The notes: a model not told the origin generated them from the sequence alone. A stretch of DNA of 64,000 nt from Hermatobates lingyangjiaoensis (GCA_026182355.1 JAPFBL010000309.1:124001-188000); one strand, 5' to 3'. Positions 36,061-46,333 are shown, numbered from the stretch's first letter. Program-made: numbers and translations.

Positions 36061-36290
36061 CGACTAACCATTGTAGGCTGGTAAGTGGAATGGCTTGTCT
36101 GATTTCAGCTCGAATTTCGTTTATTTCAGTTGCTTTTGTATTTGGGACTTGGAGGGCGTGTTGGGTGCTGGCACCTCGTTAGTGCAGGCAGGGCTGCCTT
36201 GTGAAGAACAAGTGGGCGCCTGAAGGGCTCGTTAGCCCAGTGCCCTCGGCCGCGCCTAGCAGGTAGCCAACCCAACAAAAAAAACCTCCT
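36061..36290. other. GC-rich retroelement-like fragment
   Basis: A block with GCCTGAAGGGCTCGTTAGCC and CCTCGGCCGCGCCTAGCAGG, followed by an A run, embedded in AT-rich DNA. Composition and the adjacent A tract suggest a retroelement 3' region, but no protein motif was found. Confidence 0.3.
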
Positions 36291-37389
36291 TCTTTCTAAA
36301 ACCTCCTCTGCTAAATTTACAATCTTTAAGTTGTTCCCTTCTATTCTGTAGTTAAGAATAAAAAAAAATACAAAAATACTGAAATCTCTAAATATAAAAG
36401 ATAATGATCAGAAATCCCTTTGAATTTTATTGTGTAATCCATAACAAATTATTTGTATACCACTTTTGATTAGTCATTCATGGTTATAAAAAAAAAAGAG
36501 AATAACCGTCGACTGCACTAATTGCTAATAGAATTAGAAAATTGTATTAGCACCTAATGATAACTTTATAACCAAATATAGAAACTAGAATCTTTAGTAT
36601 TCACTTAAAGGGAATCTTGTGTTACATAGTTCTTTGTGTAGTGACTGTAATATGTGTATGCATATGCATACGTGTGTTTCTGTATGCATGCGGGTGTGTA
36701 TGTATAAAGAGTTATTTTGTCTCTTAATTTCCATTAGAACATTATGTCCTTATTAGAACATTGATAAGGAAAAGAGAAATATTCAGAGAAACATATTAAC
36801 TCTGAATGTGAAGCCATTACTTTATACAATATAATAAATGAAATAAAAATATGTGTTGTAGCATTAAAATATTCCTACAGAAAGGTTAGTGAATAATCGC
36901 CCAAAACTTTATAAGTAATCATTTTAATATATTTAGTAAATCTTTTTTTTTGTTAATTTTTATTTGTTTAAAGTCACAACAATGTAAGTATTACATTAGT
37001 AAATCTGAAAACTAATATTTAAAAAATGACAATGTAAGATTATATATCATATATACGAAACATATATATATATATCATTAACGGAAGAAGTACTGATTGT
37101 AGACTAGAACTTACTTTATCAATTATGTTGTGAAACATTGCTTCTTTGAGATACCACACAATGAAAATTATACGTTAGGAGTCTTAAACTTTGCCTAATT
37201 CAACTGAATTTAGAGTAGAAATCATTAACAAGTAAAGGCTCGTAAGTAAGTAACATCTTACAGTCTCGGGACCGACGGCTTAATCTCCTCAGAGTGGGAC
37301 GAGTTAGCTATATATTTACTGCACTGTGAATATCCTTTGTAATGATTATATATGGTTTGTGATTATACTCATATACATAAATATATATA
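36291..37389. other. AT-rich intergenic DNA
   Basis: Contains a degenerate (GT)-rich patch near 36650-36705, a short TA tract near 37060 and an unrecognised GC-richer patch (37240-37315). No gene was recognised. Confidence 0.45.
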
Positions 37390-37394
37390 AAAGG

Positions 37395-37690
37395 ATTTCA
37401 CATAAACACGTAATATATAATAATAATAATCAATGATCAAACCACAATAAGAAATGGGAAAACAAAACTAAGATCTTTCAACCGTAAAAAGCGGTCTGAC
37501 TAACAAGCGGTAACAGTTGGGTTTTTGACTCTGACGAGGACCGCTTGTTACGGTTGAAAGATCTTAGTCTTGTTTTCCTATTTCTTATTGTGGTTTGATC
37601 AGTTGGGTTTTTGACTTTGACAAAGACCGCTTGTTACGGTTGAAAGATCTTAGTCTTGTTTTCCCATTTCTTATTGTGGTTTGATCATAA
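37395..37690. mobile_element. Family A PLE ends, one minus and two plus copies
   Basis: A minus copy (37395-37500) is followed by two plus copies, the first with a full core at 37527-37569 (CTGACGA, GACCG/CGGTT helix, GAA, AGATCT, T, AGTC) and the second (37600-37686) with the box changed to TTGACAA. The two plus copies are in direct tandem, the arrangement that would allow two helix III palindromes to pair within one transcript. Confidence 0.75.
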
Positions 37691-37751
37691 ATAAATATAT
37701 ATATATACACTTTTTTTCGTTGGAAATACGATCCAAAACGGACAAATATAG

Positions 37752-38002
37752 TTCAATATAAACAAAGAAACATAGAGAAATCAGAAGAACACACTTACAG
37801 TCTCTAATTTTCGGTTTGAACCGTCTTCAGGAGAGATAAGAGAGGGAAACCAAGCGCACTGGATCAGAGACGGTCTCCAACCGTCTCTGATCCAGTGCGC
37901 TTGGTTTCCCTCTCTTATCTCTCCTGAAGACGGTTCAAACCGAAAATTAGAGACTGTAAGTGTGTTCTTCTGATTTCTCTATGTTTCTTTGTTTATATTG
38001 AA
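37752..38002. mobile_element. Family B PLE palindrome with two hammerhead-like cores
   Basis: Near-perfect 250-bp inverted repeat centred at 37877. Cores at 37801-37834 (minus) and 37920-37953 (plus): stem I TCTC/GAGA, CTGAAGA, extra C, helix II GGTT/AACC, GAA, palindrome AATT, A at the cleavage-site position. The outer sequence runs through CTCTATGTTTCTTTG to (TA)n (38003-38030). A decayed relative lies at 61942-62035. Confidence 0.8.
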
Positions 38003-38034
38003 ATATATATATATATATATACAGTATATATCAA

Positions 38035-38185
38035 AGATCAAACCGCAATATGAAATAGGAAAACAAGACTTGAAAGATCTTAGTTGAAAGATCGGTTGAA
38101 AGATCTTAGTCTGGTTTTCCCATTTCATATTGTGGTTTGATCATTGATAGTTATTTCACGTGTTTATGTAAACTCTTTATATATA
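38035..38185. mobile_element. Family A PLE inverted pair, centre rearranged
   Basis: Arms match family A (CAAACCGCAATATGAAATAG, and TTTGATCATTGATAG) but the centre has lost the CTGACGA box. Only repeated TTGAAAGATCTTAGT words remain. Confidence 0.7.
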
Positions 38186-38699
38186 TACGGTTAATATTGT
38201 TATATACTATTGAATTTATATTACTTTTTTTGTTTCACTGAATTGGATGTTTCTTTTTATCAGGACCAAAGGACGTTAGGTACTGTATTCATAAATAATT
38301 ATATAGTTAATGTTGAGCAGAAAATACTACTTTTAACATTGAAATTATCGCTGACAGGGACAGCTTGATGTGTAAAGAGCTAGATTAACGTGAATAGCAC
38401 AGAGACTTGTCAAAGCTAAGCCAAGCTTTCATCCTAATAAAAGGGTGTATGGTATTTCTGGTTTTATAATTTACTATGGTGTCAGGTGTTTAGTCAATTT
38501 TATGATAAAAGAAAATATGGAAAACAATTGAAATCACAATTTTTCAACCAACATCTGTGAGTTTTAATGTGTTTATGACACAATAATAATTTAGCTGTGG
38601 ATCTATAGTGTATCATGTAACATTTTTGTTATTTAATGATCTGTTTAAGAACTTGAAATAAAGATCACATATAATACATAATTAATATAATCCATTTTA
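38186..38699. other. AT-rich intergenic DNA, nothing recognised
   Basis: No supported feature. Confidence 0.45.
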
Positions 38700-39490
38700 T
38701 AACCTAACCAGTTGAAGTAAATATCATCTATCTGAAACCTGAAGTAAAACTCTACAAATATTATCTATCCCAAATTTCAGGAGTTCATTTCGGAACCTTA
38801 CACGTCGATTAGACTCACCAGTAACGATGACCTAAAGTGTCAGGTTAGCCCTGTAGTAACGTGTTTGCTTTTTGACAGGTAGATTCGGGATTTAATACCC
38901 ATTCTGGTCCTCGAATTATTCACGTGGGAAGTGAATAAATCTGAGCATGTTGTCCCTCAAGAACACGTTAAACGTCGATACCAAGTCTGTACAATGTCAG
39001 CAACTCGTTAAAGATTCCTACTCTAACTACGCTTGAGTTAGGCAAAATTTAGCACTCTCAATGTAAAATGAATAATCATTGTGTGGTATTAAAAAGGGTG
39101 AATATTCTGCCTGAGTATGTTAGGGACTGCTACTGCGACCTAACTTGACCTAAAGATGATTTCTTTCAGGTAATTATAGTATATTTCAGGACCTCAATAG
39201 GAAGGAAAGATTATCTGTATCAGAATGTCATACAATGATCAGAACCTTAAATAAATATGGTATATTTGGGAACCTCAAGTGAGTATCAAAACTCTAAGTA
39301 AAGGTTGTTTATTTCAAAACATCAGGTAATGATGGTATAGATCAGACTATATTTGAGTTTACATATTTCAGAATCTCAAGTAAAGGTTAGACCTTTAGAA
39401 GAGAAACTCTACTTCAGAGTCTCAAGTATTGCTTATTAATGATTATTTGAAACATCAAGTAATGATCAACGATATTTGAACTTAAATATA
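38700..39490. repeat. Degenerate minisatellite, interrupted by a SINE
   Basis: Loosely repeated units resembling TATTTCAGAACCTCAAGTAA plus TGAT, spaced by about 35-60 bp, are visible at about 38730-38810 and again 39175-39480. The array is split by the SINE at 38838-39146. Confidence 0.55.
38838..39146 (+). mobile_element. tRNA-derived SINE with 9-bp target duplication
   Basis: Flanked by identical GACCTAAAG at 38829-38837 and 39147-39155. The head TTAGCCCTGTAGTAACGTG resembles a tRNA A-box region and CGGGATTTAATACCC a decayed B box. The body contains TGTACAATGTCAGCAACTCG and TTGAGTTAGGCAAAAT. It ends in CGACCTAACTT without an A tail. Other copies: 7505-7680, 28335-28570, 55563-55848. Confidence 0.75.
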
Positions 39491-40636
39491 ATAAATCCTT
39501 TGTAATGATGTGACAAAAAGAACGAATGTATATGAAATATTTGCAGCGTTATGTATATATTCTTGTTTCTTGTGGCTTATCGCCTTGTTACCCTAGTGGA
39601 AAACAAAAAGCAGTATTTTTTAAAGTCAATTATACCCTTCATCTGATGATACCTACGTGATATTCGTATGCATTAATGATTACAATTGTTGTTTATTTTA
39701 TTTTGGAGAATACAAAAAATGAAGAAGGAAACAAAAATCTATGCTCTATGGAATGGTCATAGATGTGATGGTTTTTGCTGTTATAGAATAGCAGGCACTT
39801 GATTATGTTTTCGCAAAAGCAAGCAAGCAAGGAGTTAGAAAAGGCACACTGACGTGTTATATTACCTTCATTAGTTACTCCTTTGATATTCCAAATGATT
39901 CTGTTCTACATGGGCTGGCTTAGGAAACGCCAGTGTCTCCAATTATCACTCAACGATCTGATCATGTCCCAAAGCCTCCCCCCTCCTGTTAACCTCAACA
40001 GTCGGTGACACACACTTATTTAAATGTACAACAACAAATAAGTCAGCTACAATCGAATCGGCGATGTAGCAGCCATCAAATTAGTTTTTGAACTTTAAAC
40101 TGAAATAACATGAATAATAGAAACAGTATTGCTCTTCAAATCTCCATTAAATCCGTTCCTCTATTACTTTTTCAATAAACAGAATACTAAAAAAAGGCAT
40201 TAAGATTTGGGCTGAAACGTGAAATACTGACAAAACCTTGATTATTTATATTGATACTTCTTGCGAGGCGCTTGCGCAAACATACCTTCTTTATTTTTAA
40301 CTATACCTTCTCTAATGCTTCTTATTACCTTTTAATACTTTTATTTTACGTTAGCTGCTTTCCATATTTTTATTTTCTGTTCAAATTAATTTATGTTTCC
40401 TTGTTATTTATTAAATTTATATATAATGAAATCTCTTTTTTATTTGGCTCTTTGATTGATTTTGACTAACATGTGACTTGGCCAGCTCCTTTCCAGTTAA
40501 ATCCTGTTAGCAGGAGTTAGTGTGTACAATAGAGTCTCTCACTCTGAAGATCGAGAATGATGAGTCTGCGGTTCATATTGATGATTAATGTTTGAAAGAA
40601 GATCTGCAGTATATCTATTGCTTCATATATATCAAT
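39491..40636. other. Intergenic DNA with a GC-richer unique patch at 39900-40055
   Basis: No gene was recognised. The patch 39900-40055 (AAGCCTCCCCCCTCCTGTTA near 39973) is unique in the window and less AT-rich than its surroundings. The frame 40251-40469 is hydrophobic T-rich noise. Confidence 0.4.
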
Positions 40637-40760
40637 GAAATTACTAAACAGTCTAAACCGGTAATTACTAAACAGTCTAAAAAGACACAGATAAAAGAAA
40701 CGAAAACACTTACGGGATCAATATTTTGAACCAAACTTCATCATCAGGAAGTGTGTAGAA
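40637..40760 (-). mobile_element. PLE tail with hammerhead-like relic
   Basis: Minus strand at 40722-40747: canonical CTGATGA, T, hairpin GAA/TTC, AAA (G lost) and palindrome AATATT. The tail continues through a GTTTTCGTTTCTTTTATCTG segment, as in the other families. The word AATTACTAAACAGTCTAAA is duplicated at about 40637 and 40661 just beyond the tail. Confidence 0.5.
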
Positions 40761-40849
40761 GGGAAGAAGAAGAGGTAGTGTTTTAAAAGTTTGGGTGGAA
40801 AGCGACTGAGATTATATATAACAAAATTCCACAAGAATTATTTGATATA

Positions 40850-40945
40850 ACAATCAGTGATCAAACCACAATAAGAAATGGGAATAAAAGATTAACAACT
40901 TTCAACCGTAACAAGCGGTCATTTTTTCCCATTTATGGAGAATTT
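40850..40945 (-). mobile_element. Family A PLE end, truncated
   Basis: CAATCAGTGATCAAACCACA through TTTCAACCGTAACAAGCGGT, cut before the CTGACGA box. Confidence 0.7.
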
Positions 40946-41290
40946 ATGAAAATTCGAAAAAACTAGTATGCGTGTTTTTGTAAATCACAAAGATCTTGTC
41001 GTTGCATTAAGTAATTTAACCGGCTTACTTGAGTTAAATTCCTTGGATAATCATTATTTTATGGTTCAATTTCCCCCTTTTTCTTATATTTCACTGTGAT
41101 ACATGGACTGGTAGTTGTAATCACAATTCAATTGTATTTACTCTGTATAACAATAATGCGACGATAGTGTTGTATACGACTTTGAATTTTAGCATCGAGT
41201 TTTTAATGGAAATACACGATTTGTGATCTTTTGAGACCAGTGAAAAATATTACAAAAAATTGAATTGTCTATGAGACTTTAAAGATGACA
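40946..41290. other. Intergenic DNA, nothing recognised
   Basis: No supported feature. Confidence 0.5.
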
Positions 41291-41470
41291 GTGTTTAAGT
41301 CATATGTTTGTGTGTGTGTGTGCTTGTTGTGTGGGTGTATACTTTGTGAATTTATGAAAGAAAGATTGATGTCTTTTGTATCTGACAGAGTGATAGACAA
41401 CGAGTGCTTGTTGGTGTGCTCCAGCTTGTGTATGAGAGAGTTCATACGAGTAGTGTAGTTTCTGTAGGTT

Positions 41471-41531
<61 letters not shown>

Positions 41532-41545
41532 TATGTGTATATATG
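41291..41545. repeat. GT-rich region with (GT)n(GA)n microsatellite
   Basis: A (GT)n run at about 41469-41493 passes directly into (GA)n at about 41493-41530. A shorter GT run lies at 41308-41322. Confidence 0.9.
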
Positions 41546-42561
41546 TGTGAGGATAGTGCGTGTGTGCGAGTGGTACTTATGTGTCTCTGATCATTATATC
41601 CTAAAACCTCAATCCGTTATAATCACCAAGTGTCATGGTAATATTTCTCTTACTACTAATATTCCTTTTTATTAGGTGCTTTTATAAATAAGAAATGATT
41701 TTTACTTGGCATATAACATGTTTTAGACATGATCTGTTCATTGTTAATTATATTGATTCCTATATTGATGGCCCTGTAGAAGTTATTTATATTTAAAACA
41801 GAAAGTATAAGCGATGAAACATGAAAAAAAACTTACAAAATATTCAGCTTGAAATAATTTGAAATAAACACAAATTAAAAATATGAGAGTACTAAGAAAT
41901 ATATGTTTTACTTATGACTTGTATACAACTTTTTTTCTGAAGAACAATAGAATTATCAATTTAAATCCATCTTCATTTCTTAATTTTATTTTAACTAACT
42001 TCATTTATGTATAAAAGTAATTAAATCTAATATGTAATTGAATTATTAGTAATATTCTGTAGTTAAAATAATTTGAAAAATAATTTCCTTAAAAATCAAT
42101 AAATTATTATTTTACAAAACTCTTCCATTAATAAGACCTATTAGCTATCATTTATAGTAGACAATTTAATACGTATTCATATACACAATAATAAAATGTT
42201 TATTTATATGTTTGAATATAAACTCCTGTTAAATAAATGTTTTTCTGGTACGAGAGAGTAAATGTTTTTTCGTTTCTGATCAGGTAATGTAATAAAAGGT
42301 TCCATGTTATACGGGTAAAAGCACATAAAAAGGTATTGAGCATGTAAGACTCTTTGGAAATTGGTGTCTAGCGTTATTTCTCCTACTTTGTCCTTTTAAA
42401 TAGTGTGGAGATCACTGGTTCTTTCAGTATGTTTACGTCTTGGAAAGTCGGATGTAATATTGTGTAAATTTCAATAGTGACATGAGATTTAGAAACATAA
42501 TGAAATGAATTGTCGGGAAGATTAAGTGTTAATAATGAAGAGTGTCGCATTGTTTGTAGTT
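41546..42561. other. Upstream flank of the Toll gene
   Basis: AT-rich until about 42540, where base composition rises sharply. A TTTAAATAG word near 42395 could be TATA-like, but I see no firm promoter. No repeat elements were recognised in this last kilobase before the gene, unlike the DNA further upstream. Confidence 0.4.
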
Positions 42562-42597
42562 GGGGGTGGGGGTTGGTTGTGGAGGGGATGGGCGGGG
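42562..42597 (+). promoter_or_regulatory. G-quadruplex-type G-run cluster in Toll leader
   Basis: Five runs of at least three G on the coding strand (5, 5, 4, 3 and 4 G, with loops of 1, 11, 2 and 1 nt), ending 72 nt before the Toll start codon. Striking against the AT-rich background. Could affect transcription or translation; function is inferred only. Confidence 0.5.
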
Positions 42598-42617
42598 ACG
42601 CAGGCCCGGCAGTAGTG

Positions 42618-43085
42618 ATGCCGCGCCGGCCCCGTGGCTCTGACAGTAGGCAGCCTGCGGCCTTCACTCATGCCGGCTGCCCTAGTGCTGCTCGCGCTCC
42701 TGGCCTCCGCCCTCGGCCAGAACCTTTCGGCCTACGAGGCGCCCGACGATTGTCGCTGGTGGCCCATGCCGCCCGACCCTCAAGTCGCTCTCTCTTGTAC
42801 TCTTCGAACTATCAACAGTCAGTTAGACAACACCAACTTCAGCGCCATTCCCTCCGAACGAACTTCATCGCTTTATGTCGCCTGCGACCCCAGCCAATCA
42901 TACAGGAGCTCCCTCGAGGACTCAGGATTCGCTCATCTCACTTTACTGAAGAACTTAGCAATAGAGTACTGCAAACTAACCAAAATAACATCGGGATCGC
43001 TAACAGGACTTCACGAACTAAGAAATTTGACTCTTCGAACTCACAATGTGGACAGGCCTGCCTTCAGCCTCGAAGTTTCACGTGA
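42618..43085 (+). other. Overlapping alternative-frame ORF (possible uORF)
   Basis: An ATG at 42618, in the +2 frame relative to Toll, precedes the Toll ATG by 52 nt and stays open for 155 codons into the Toll coding region. The peptide (starts MPRRPRGSDS) is Arg/Ser-rich and unrecognised. It is probably a by-product of the GC-rich start region. If the mature leader includes this ATG, it would compete with Toll translation. Confidence 0.25.
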
Positions 43086-46000
43086 TTCCTTTATATCTGT
43101 AAAACAGTTAGAAAGGCTCGACCTTAGTCTCAACAATATTTGGTCGTTTCCAGAAAATGTTTTTTGCCCTATGAATAATATAGTATCATTGAATGTGAGC
43201 TGGAATAGACTTCAAGATGTAGGTGATTTAGGATTTAGGGAAAAAGTACCACCACCACCTCAGCCTCTTATAAGCCCTCCCGATGACGATGAACCGCTTG
43301 GTAGACACTCACCTCTACCTATACCCTGCTCATTGGATATACAAATGTTAGACGCTTCTGGAAATCATTTCGTTCTTCTTCCAGTCCAAGGTTTTGGTTC
43401 TTTGAGAGGGTTACGAGAACTGTTTCTATCAAGTAATGAGATCTCCATGGTTGCTGAGAGAGCTCTTGGTGGTCTCTCTGGTCTAGTCCGTTTCGATCTA
43501 TCAAATAACAAGGTTGTCGCTCTACCTCCTGAACTGTTCCGTGAAGCTCAAAATACTCTTCAGGACATATATCTTCAAAATAATTCCATTTCAGTTCTTT
43601 CACCAGGATTATTTTCAAATCTGAACCAGTTACTTTCCTTGGATTTATCAAGAAATCAACTAACGTCTGCATGGATTAACAGTGGTACATTTTCTGGTTT
43701 AATAAGGCTAGTGCTTTTAAACTTGTCATTTAATAGAATTTCAAAGTTGGACCCATCACTTTTTCATGATCTCTATACTCTACAGATTTTAAATTTGGAA
43801 CACAACCTAATAGAAACAATACCACCTGACACTTTTTCGCCAATGAGTAATTTGCATACTTTGGTTTTATCCTACAACAAACTTACAGAGATTGATGCTT
43901 ATGCCCTAAACGGTCTATACGTTCTTAGCTTGTTGTCCTTAGATAATAATTTAATAGATGCGATTCATAAAGATGCATTTAGAAACTGCACAGGTTTATC
44001 AGATTTGAATCTAAATGGCAACAGATTAGTTGAACTGCCATTGGCTTTAAGAGATATGAGAAATTTTGAAACAGTTGATTTAGGTGAAAATAGCATTTCT
44101 GATTTAGAAAAGAACAGGTTATCTGGAATGACGAATTTATATGGTCTCCGTTTGATTGGAAATCAGATTTCTAATATTACTAAATCTACTTTTGTTCAGC
44201 TACCGTCACTTCAAATTCTCAACTTATCAAGGAATAAAATAAATAAAATACAAAGTGGTTCTTTTGAGGCGAATAAAAACCTTCAGGCAATTAGAATGGA
44301 TGCCAACGAACTTACTGATATTAACGGTATCTTTACAGATATACCTAGTCTCCTTTGGCTGAATATTTCAGATAACAGATTAGAATGGTTCGACTATGCC
44401 ATGTTGCCTCAGGGTCTCCAGTGGCTTGACTTACACAAGAATTTCATCTCCGAACTGAGTAATCATTATAATTTGGAAGACGATCTGAAACTACAAACCC
44501 TTGATGCGAGCTTCAATAAATTAACAAAAGTCACTCCCACGTCTATTCCTAACAGTATGGAACTATTATTTCTTAACGATAACCTCATAACACTGGTTGA
44601 ACCACACACCTTTGTAAAGAAAATTAATTTATCTCGAGTTGATCTTTATGCCAATCAGATTGAAGAAATGGAGTTAAATGCACTTCATCTAAGTCCAGTA
44701 GAAGAATCTAAACCGCTTCCTGAGTTCTACATAGGAGGAAACCCGTTTCAGTGTGACTGTACAATGGAATGGCTTCAGAGAATCAACAAGTTGGATTATC
44801 TGAGGCAGCACCCAAAAGTCATGGACTTACAGGGGATATATTGCAAACTTCTCTACAACAGAGACCGTCTCTATCTGCCATTAGTTGAAGCAGAACCGTC
44901 TCACTTTTTGTGCCCTTACCAGACTCACTGTTTCGCCTTGTGTACCTGTTGTGATTTTGATGCTTGTGACTGTGAAATGACTTGCCCAACCAACTGCACT
45001 TGCTACCATGATCAGTCATGGGCTGCAAACATTGTAGACTGTTCAGTGGCTGGCTATGTCACCATGCCCACTAGCATTCCAATGGATGCTACAGAGGTCT
45101 ATCTTGATGGAAACAATTTTGGTGAACTTTCCAGTCATTCGTTTATTGGTCGCAAAAATCTTAAAGTACTTTACGCCAACAATTCTAATATAGCAGCAAT
45201 TTATAATCACACATTCAGTGGTTTAAGAAGATTAATTGTATTACATTTGGAAAACAATAGAATCAAACAACTTGTGGGATCTGAATTAAACAGTTTAGAA
45301 AACTTGCGTGAAATTTATTTGCAAGGAAATTTAATCAATTATATAAGTAATAATACTTTTTCTGCTCTCAAACAACTAGAAGTGCTACGATTGGAAAACA
45401 ACAAACTCTTTAAAATTGCTGTAGGAATGTTTGACTTGAACCCTTATCTAGTCGAGATTGGACTTTCAAGGAATCAGTGGTCCTGTGAATGTGCTTTTAT
45501 GAAGAAATTCAGTTCATGGTTACGAGGTAACTACGCTAAAGTGTCTGACGCTATGGATATTACATGCGTGGTTAACAACAAGACAAACTACTTGGGGCCC
45601 AACTTAAAAGACTTTAATTCGACCTGGTGTTCTCTATATGGTGGTAGCACAAGGAGCTTGGTTGACCGATTAGTGTTGCACGATTACTTACCGTTGATGT
45701 TGATGACATTTTGTGCTTTTATCGCAGGTTCAATAATAGTTTGTGGCATGTTTCTGTATAGGAGGGAGTTAAGACTGTGGGTATTTTCTAGATGCGGTTT
45801 GAGAGTGCCAGCTCCTATAGACCACGACAACAGGGTGTTTGATGCTTATATAACCTACAGTGCCAAGGATGATGTGTTTGTGAGAGAAGCATTGGTTCCT
45901 GGTTTGGAACCACCTTACCGATTGTGTCTCCACTATAGAGACTTCGGCATGAGTTCCTATGTCGCTGATACCATTGTTGAAGCAGTGGAGTCAAGCAAAA

Positions 46001-46320
46001 GAACTATAGTAATAGTCACTAGAAATCTGGTGAACAGCGAGTGGTGTCGATTTGAGTACAAGTCAGCCCTAGGGGAAGTACTCAAGGACTGGGGCAGGCG
46101 GAGAGAGCGGCGCTGTTTAATCGCCATTCTGGCGGGCGGCCTGCGTCTCCAAGACCTGGATCCCGAGCTCAGGCTCTACCTCAAGTCTGCAACTCTCATC
46201 GAGTGGGGGGACAGGGCCTTCTGGCAGAAACTCCGGTACGCGCTGCCAGAGCCTCGTGCCCAACCAGAGCCCAAGTTGCCTCAACCACACTTCCTCAACC
46301 AGCAACCTTTGTGGGCCTAG
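42670..46320 (+). CDS. Tollo/Toll-6: Toll-type receptor of the Tollo/Toll-6 group (single exon, 1216 aa)
   Basis: A type I membrane receptor. Signal peptide, residues 1-17 (MPAALVLLALLASALGQ); an APDDCRWW ectodomain start typical of long Tolls; about two dozen leucine-rich repeats (about 65-685); a first Cys-rich LRR C-cap (about 688-748, CDC motif); an LRR N-cap (about 758-785, CPTNCTCYHDQSW, strongly family-specific); five or so more LRRs; a second C-cap (about 937-987); one transmembrane helix (about 1006-1031); a TIR domain (about 1056-1193) with box 1 FDAYITYS, box 2 LCLHYRDF and box 3 FWQKLRYALP; and a short 23-residue tail. The two-cap ectodomain and LRTINSQLDNTNF segment place it with Tollo/Toll-6, 18-wheeler and Toll-7, whose members act in epithelial patterning and cell intercalation as well as immunity. 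Start: the upstream GTG at 42634 has in-frame stops just before it (42613-42618), so the ATG at 42670 fits. Odd: a Pro/Asp-rich insertion at residues 193-219; a tail much shorter than in Drosophila relatives; GC-rich ends and an AT-rich middle. The exact paralogue is uncertain. Confidence 0.93.
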   Translation: MPAALVLLALLASALGQNLSAYEAPDDCRWWPMPPDPQVALSCTLRTINSQLDNTNFSAIPSERTSSLYVACDPSQSYRSSLEDSGFAHLTLLKNLAIEYCKLTKITSGSLTGLHELRNLTLRTHNVDRPAFSLEVSRDSFISVKQLERLDLSLNNIWSFPENVFCPMNNIVSLNVSWNRLQDVGDLGFREKVPPPPQPLISPPDDDEPLGRHSPLPIPCSLDIQMLDASGNHFVLLPVQGFGSLRGLRELFLSSNEISMVAERALGGLSGLVRFDLSNNKVVALPPELFREAQNTLQDIYLQNNSISVLSPGLFSNLNQLLSLDLSRNQLTSAWINSGTFSGLIRLVLLNLSFNRISKLDPSLFHDLYTLQILNLEHNLIETIPPDTFSPMSNLHTLVLSYNKLTEIDAYALNGLYVLSLLSLDNNLIDAIHKDAFRNCTGLSDLNLNGNRLVELPLALRDMRNFETVDLGENSISDLEKNRLSGMTNLYGLRLIGNQISNITKSTFVQLPSLQILNLSRNKINKIQSGSFEANKNLQAIRMDANELTDINGIFTDIPSLLWLNISDNRLEWFDYAMLPQGLQWLDLHKNFISELSNHYNLEDDLKLQTLDASFNKLTKVTPTSIPNSMELLFLNDNLITLVEPHTFVKKINLSRVDLYANQIEEMELNALHLSPVEESKPLPEFYIGGNPFQCDCTMEWLQRINKLDYLRQHPKVMDLQGIYCKLLYNRDRLYLPLVEAEPSHFLCPYQTHCFALCTCCDFDACDCEMTCPTNCTCYHDQSWAANIVDCSVAGYVTMPTSIPMDATEVYLDGNNFGELSSHSFIGRKNLKVLYANNSNIAAIYNHTFSGLRRLIVLHLENNRIKQLVGSELNSLENLREIYLQGNLINYISNNTFSALKQLEVLRLENNKLFKIAVGMFDLNPYLVEIGLSRNQWSCECAFMKKFSSWLRGNYAKVSDAMDITCVVNNKTNYLGPNLKDFNSTWCSLYGGSTRSLVDRLVLHDYLPLMLMTFCAFIAGSIIVCGMFLYRRELRLWVFSRCGLRVPAPIDHDNRVFDAYITYSAKDDVFVREALVPGLEPPYRLCLHYRDFGMSSYVADTIVEAVESSKRTIVIVTRNLVNSEWCRFEYKSALGEVLKDWGRRRERRCLIAILAGGLRLQDLDPELRLYLKSATLIEWGDRAFWQKLRYALPEPRAQPEPKLPQPHFLNQQPLWA

Positions 46321-46333
46321 CACATCTACAATA

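Noticed and set aside
42634..42669. GTG-initiated 12-residue extension of the Toll protein
   Set aside because: GTG is not a normal eukaryotic start; in-frame stops lie at 42613-42618 and the ATG at 42670 begins a good signal peptide.
43319..43672. Minus-strand frame of 117 codons inside the Toll gene
   Set aside because: Antisense shadow of the Toll coding sequence with no recognisable motif. The same holds for 44819-45028 and 46117-46323.
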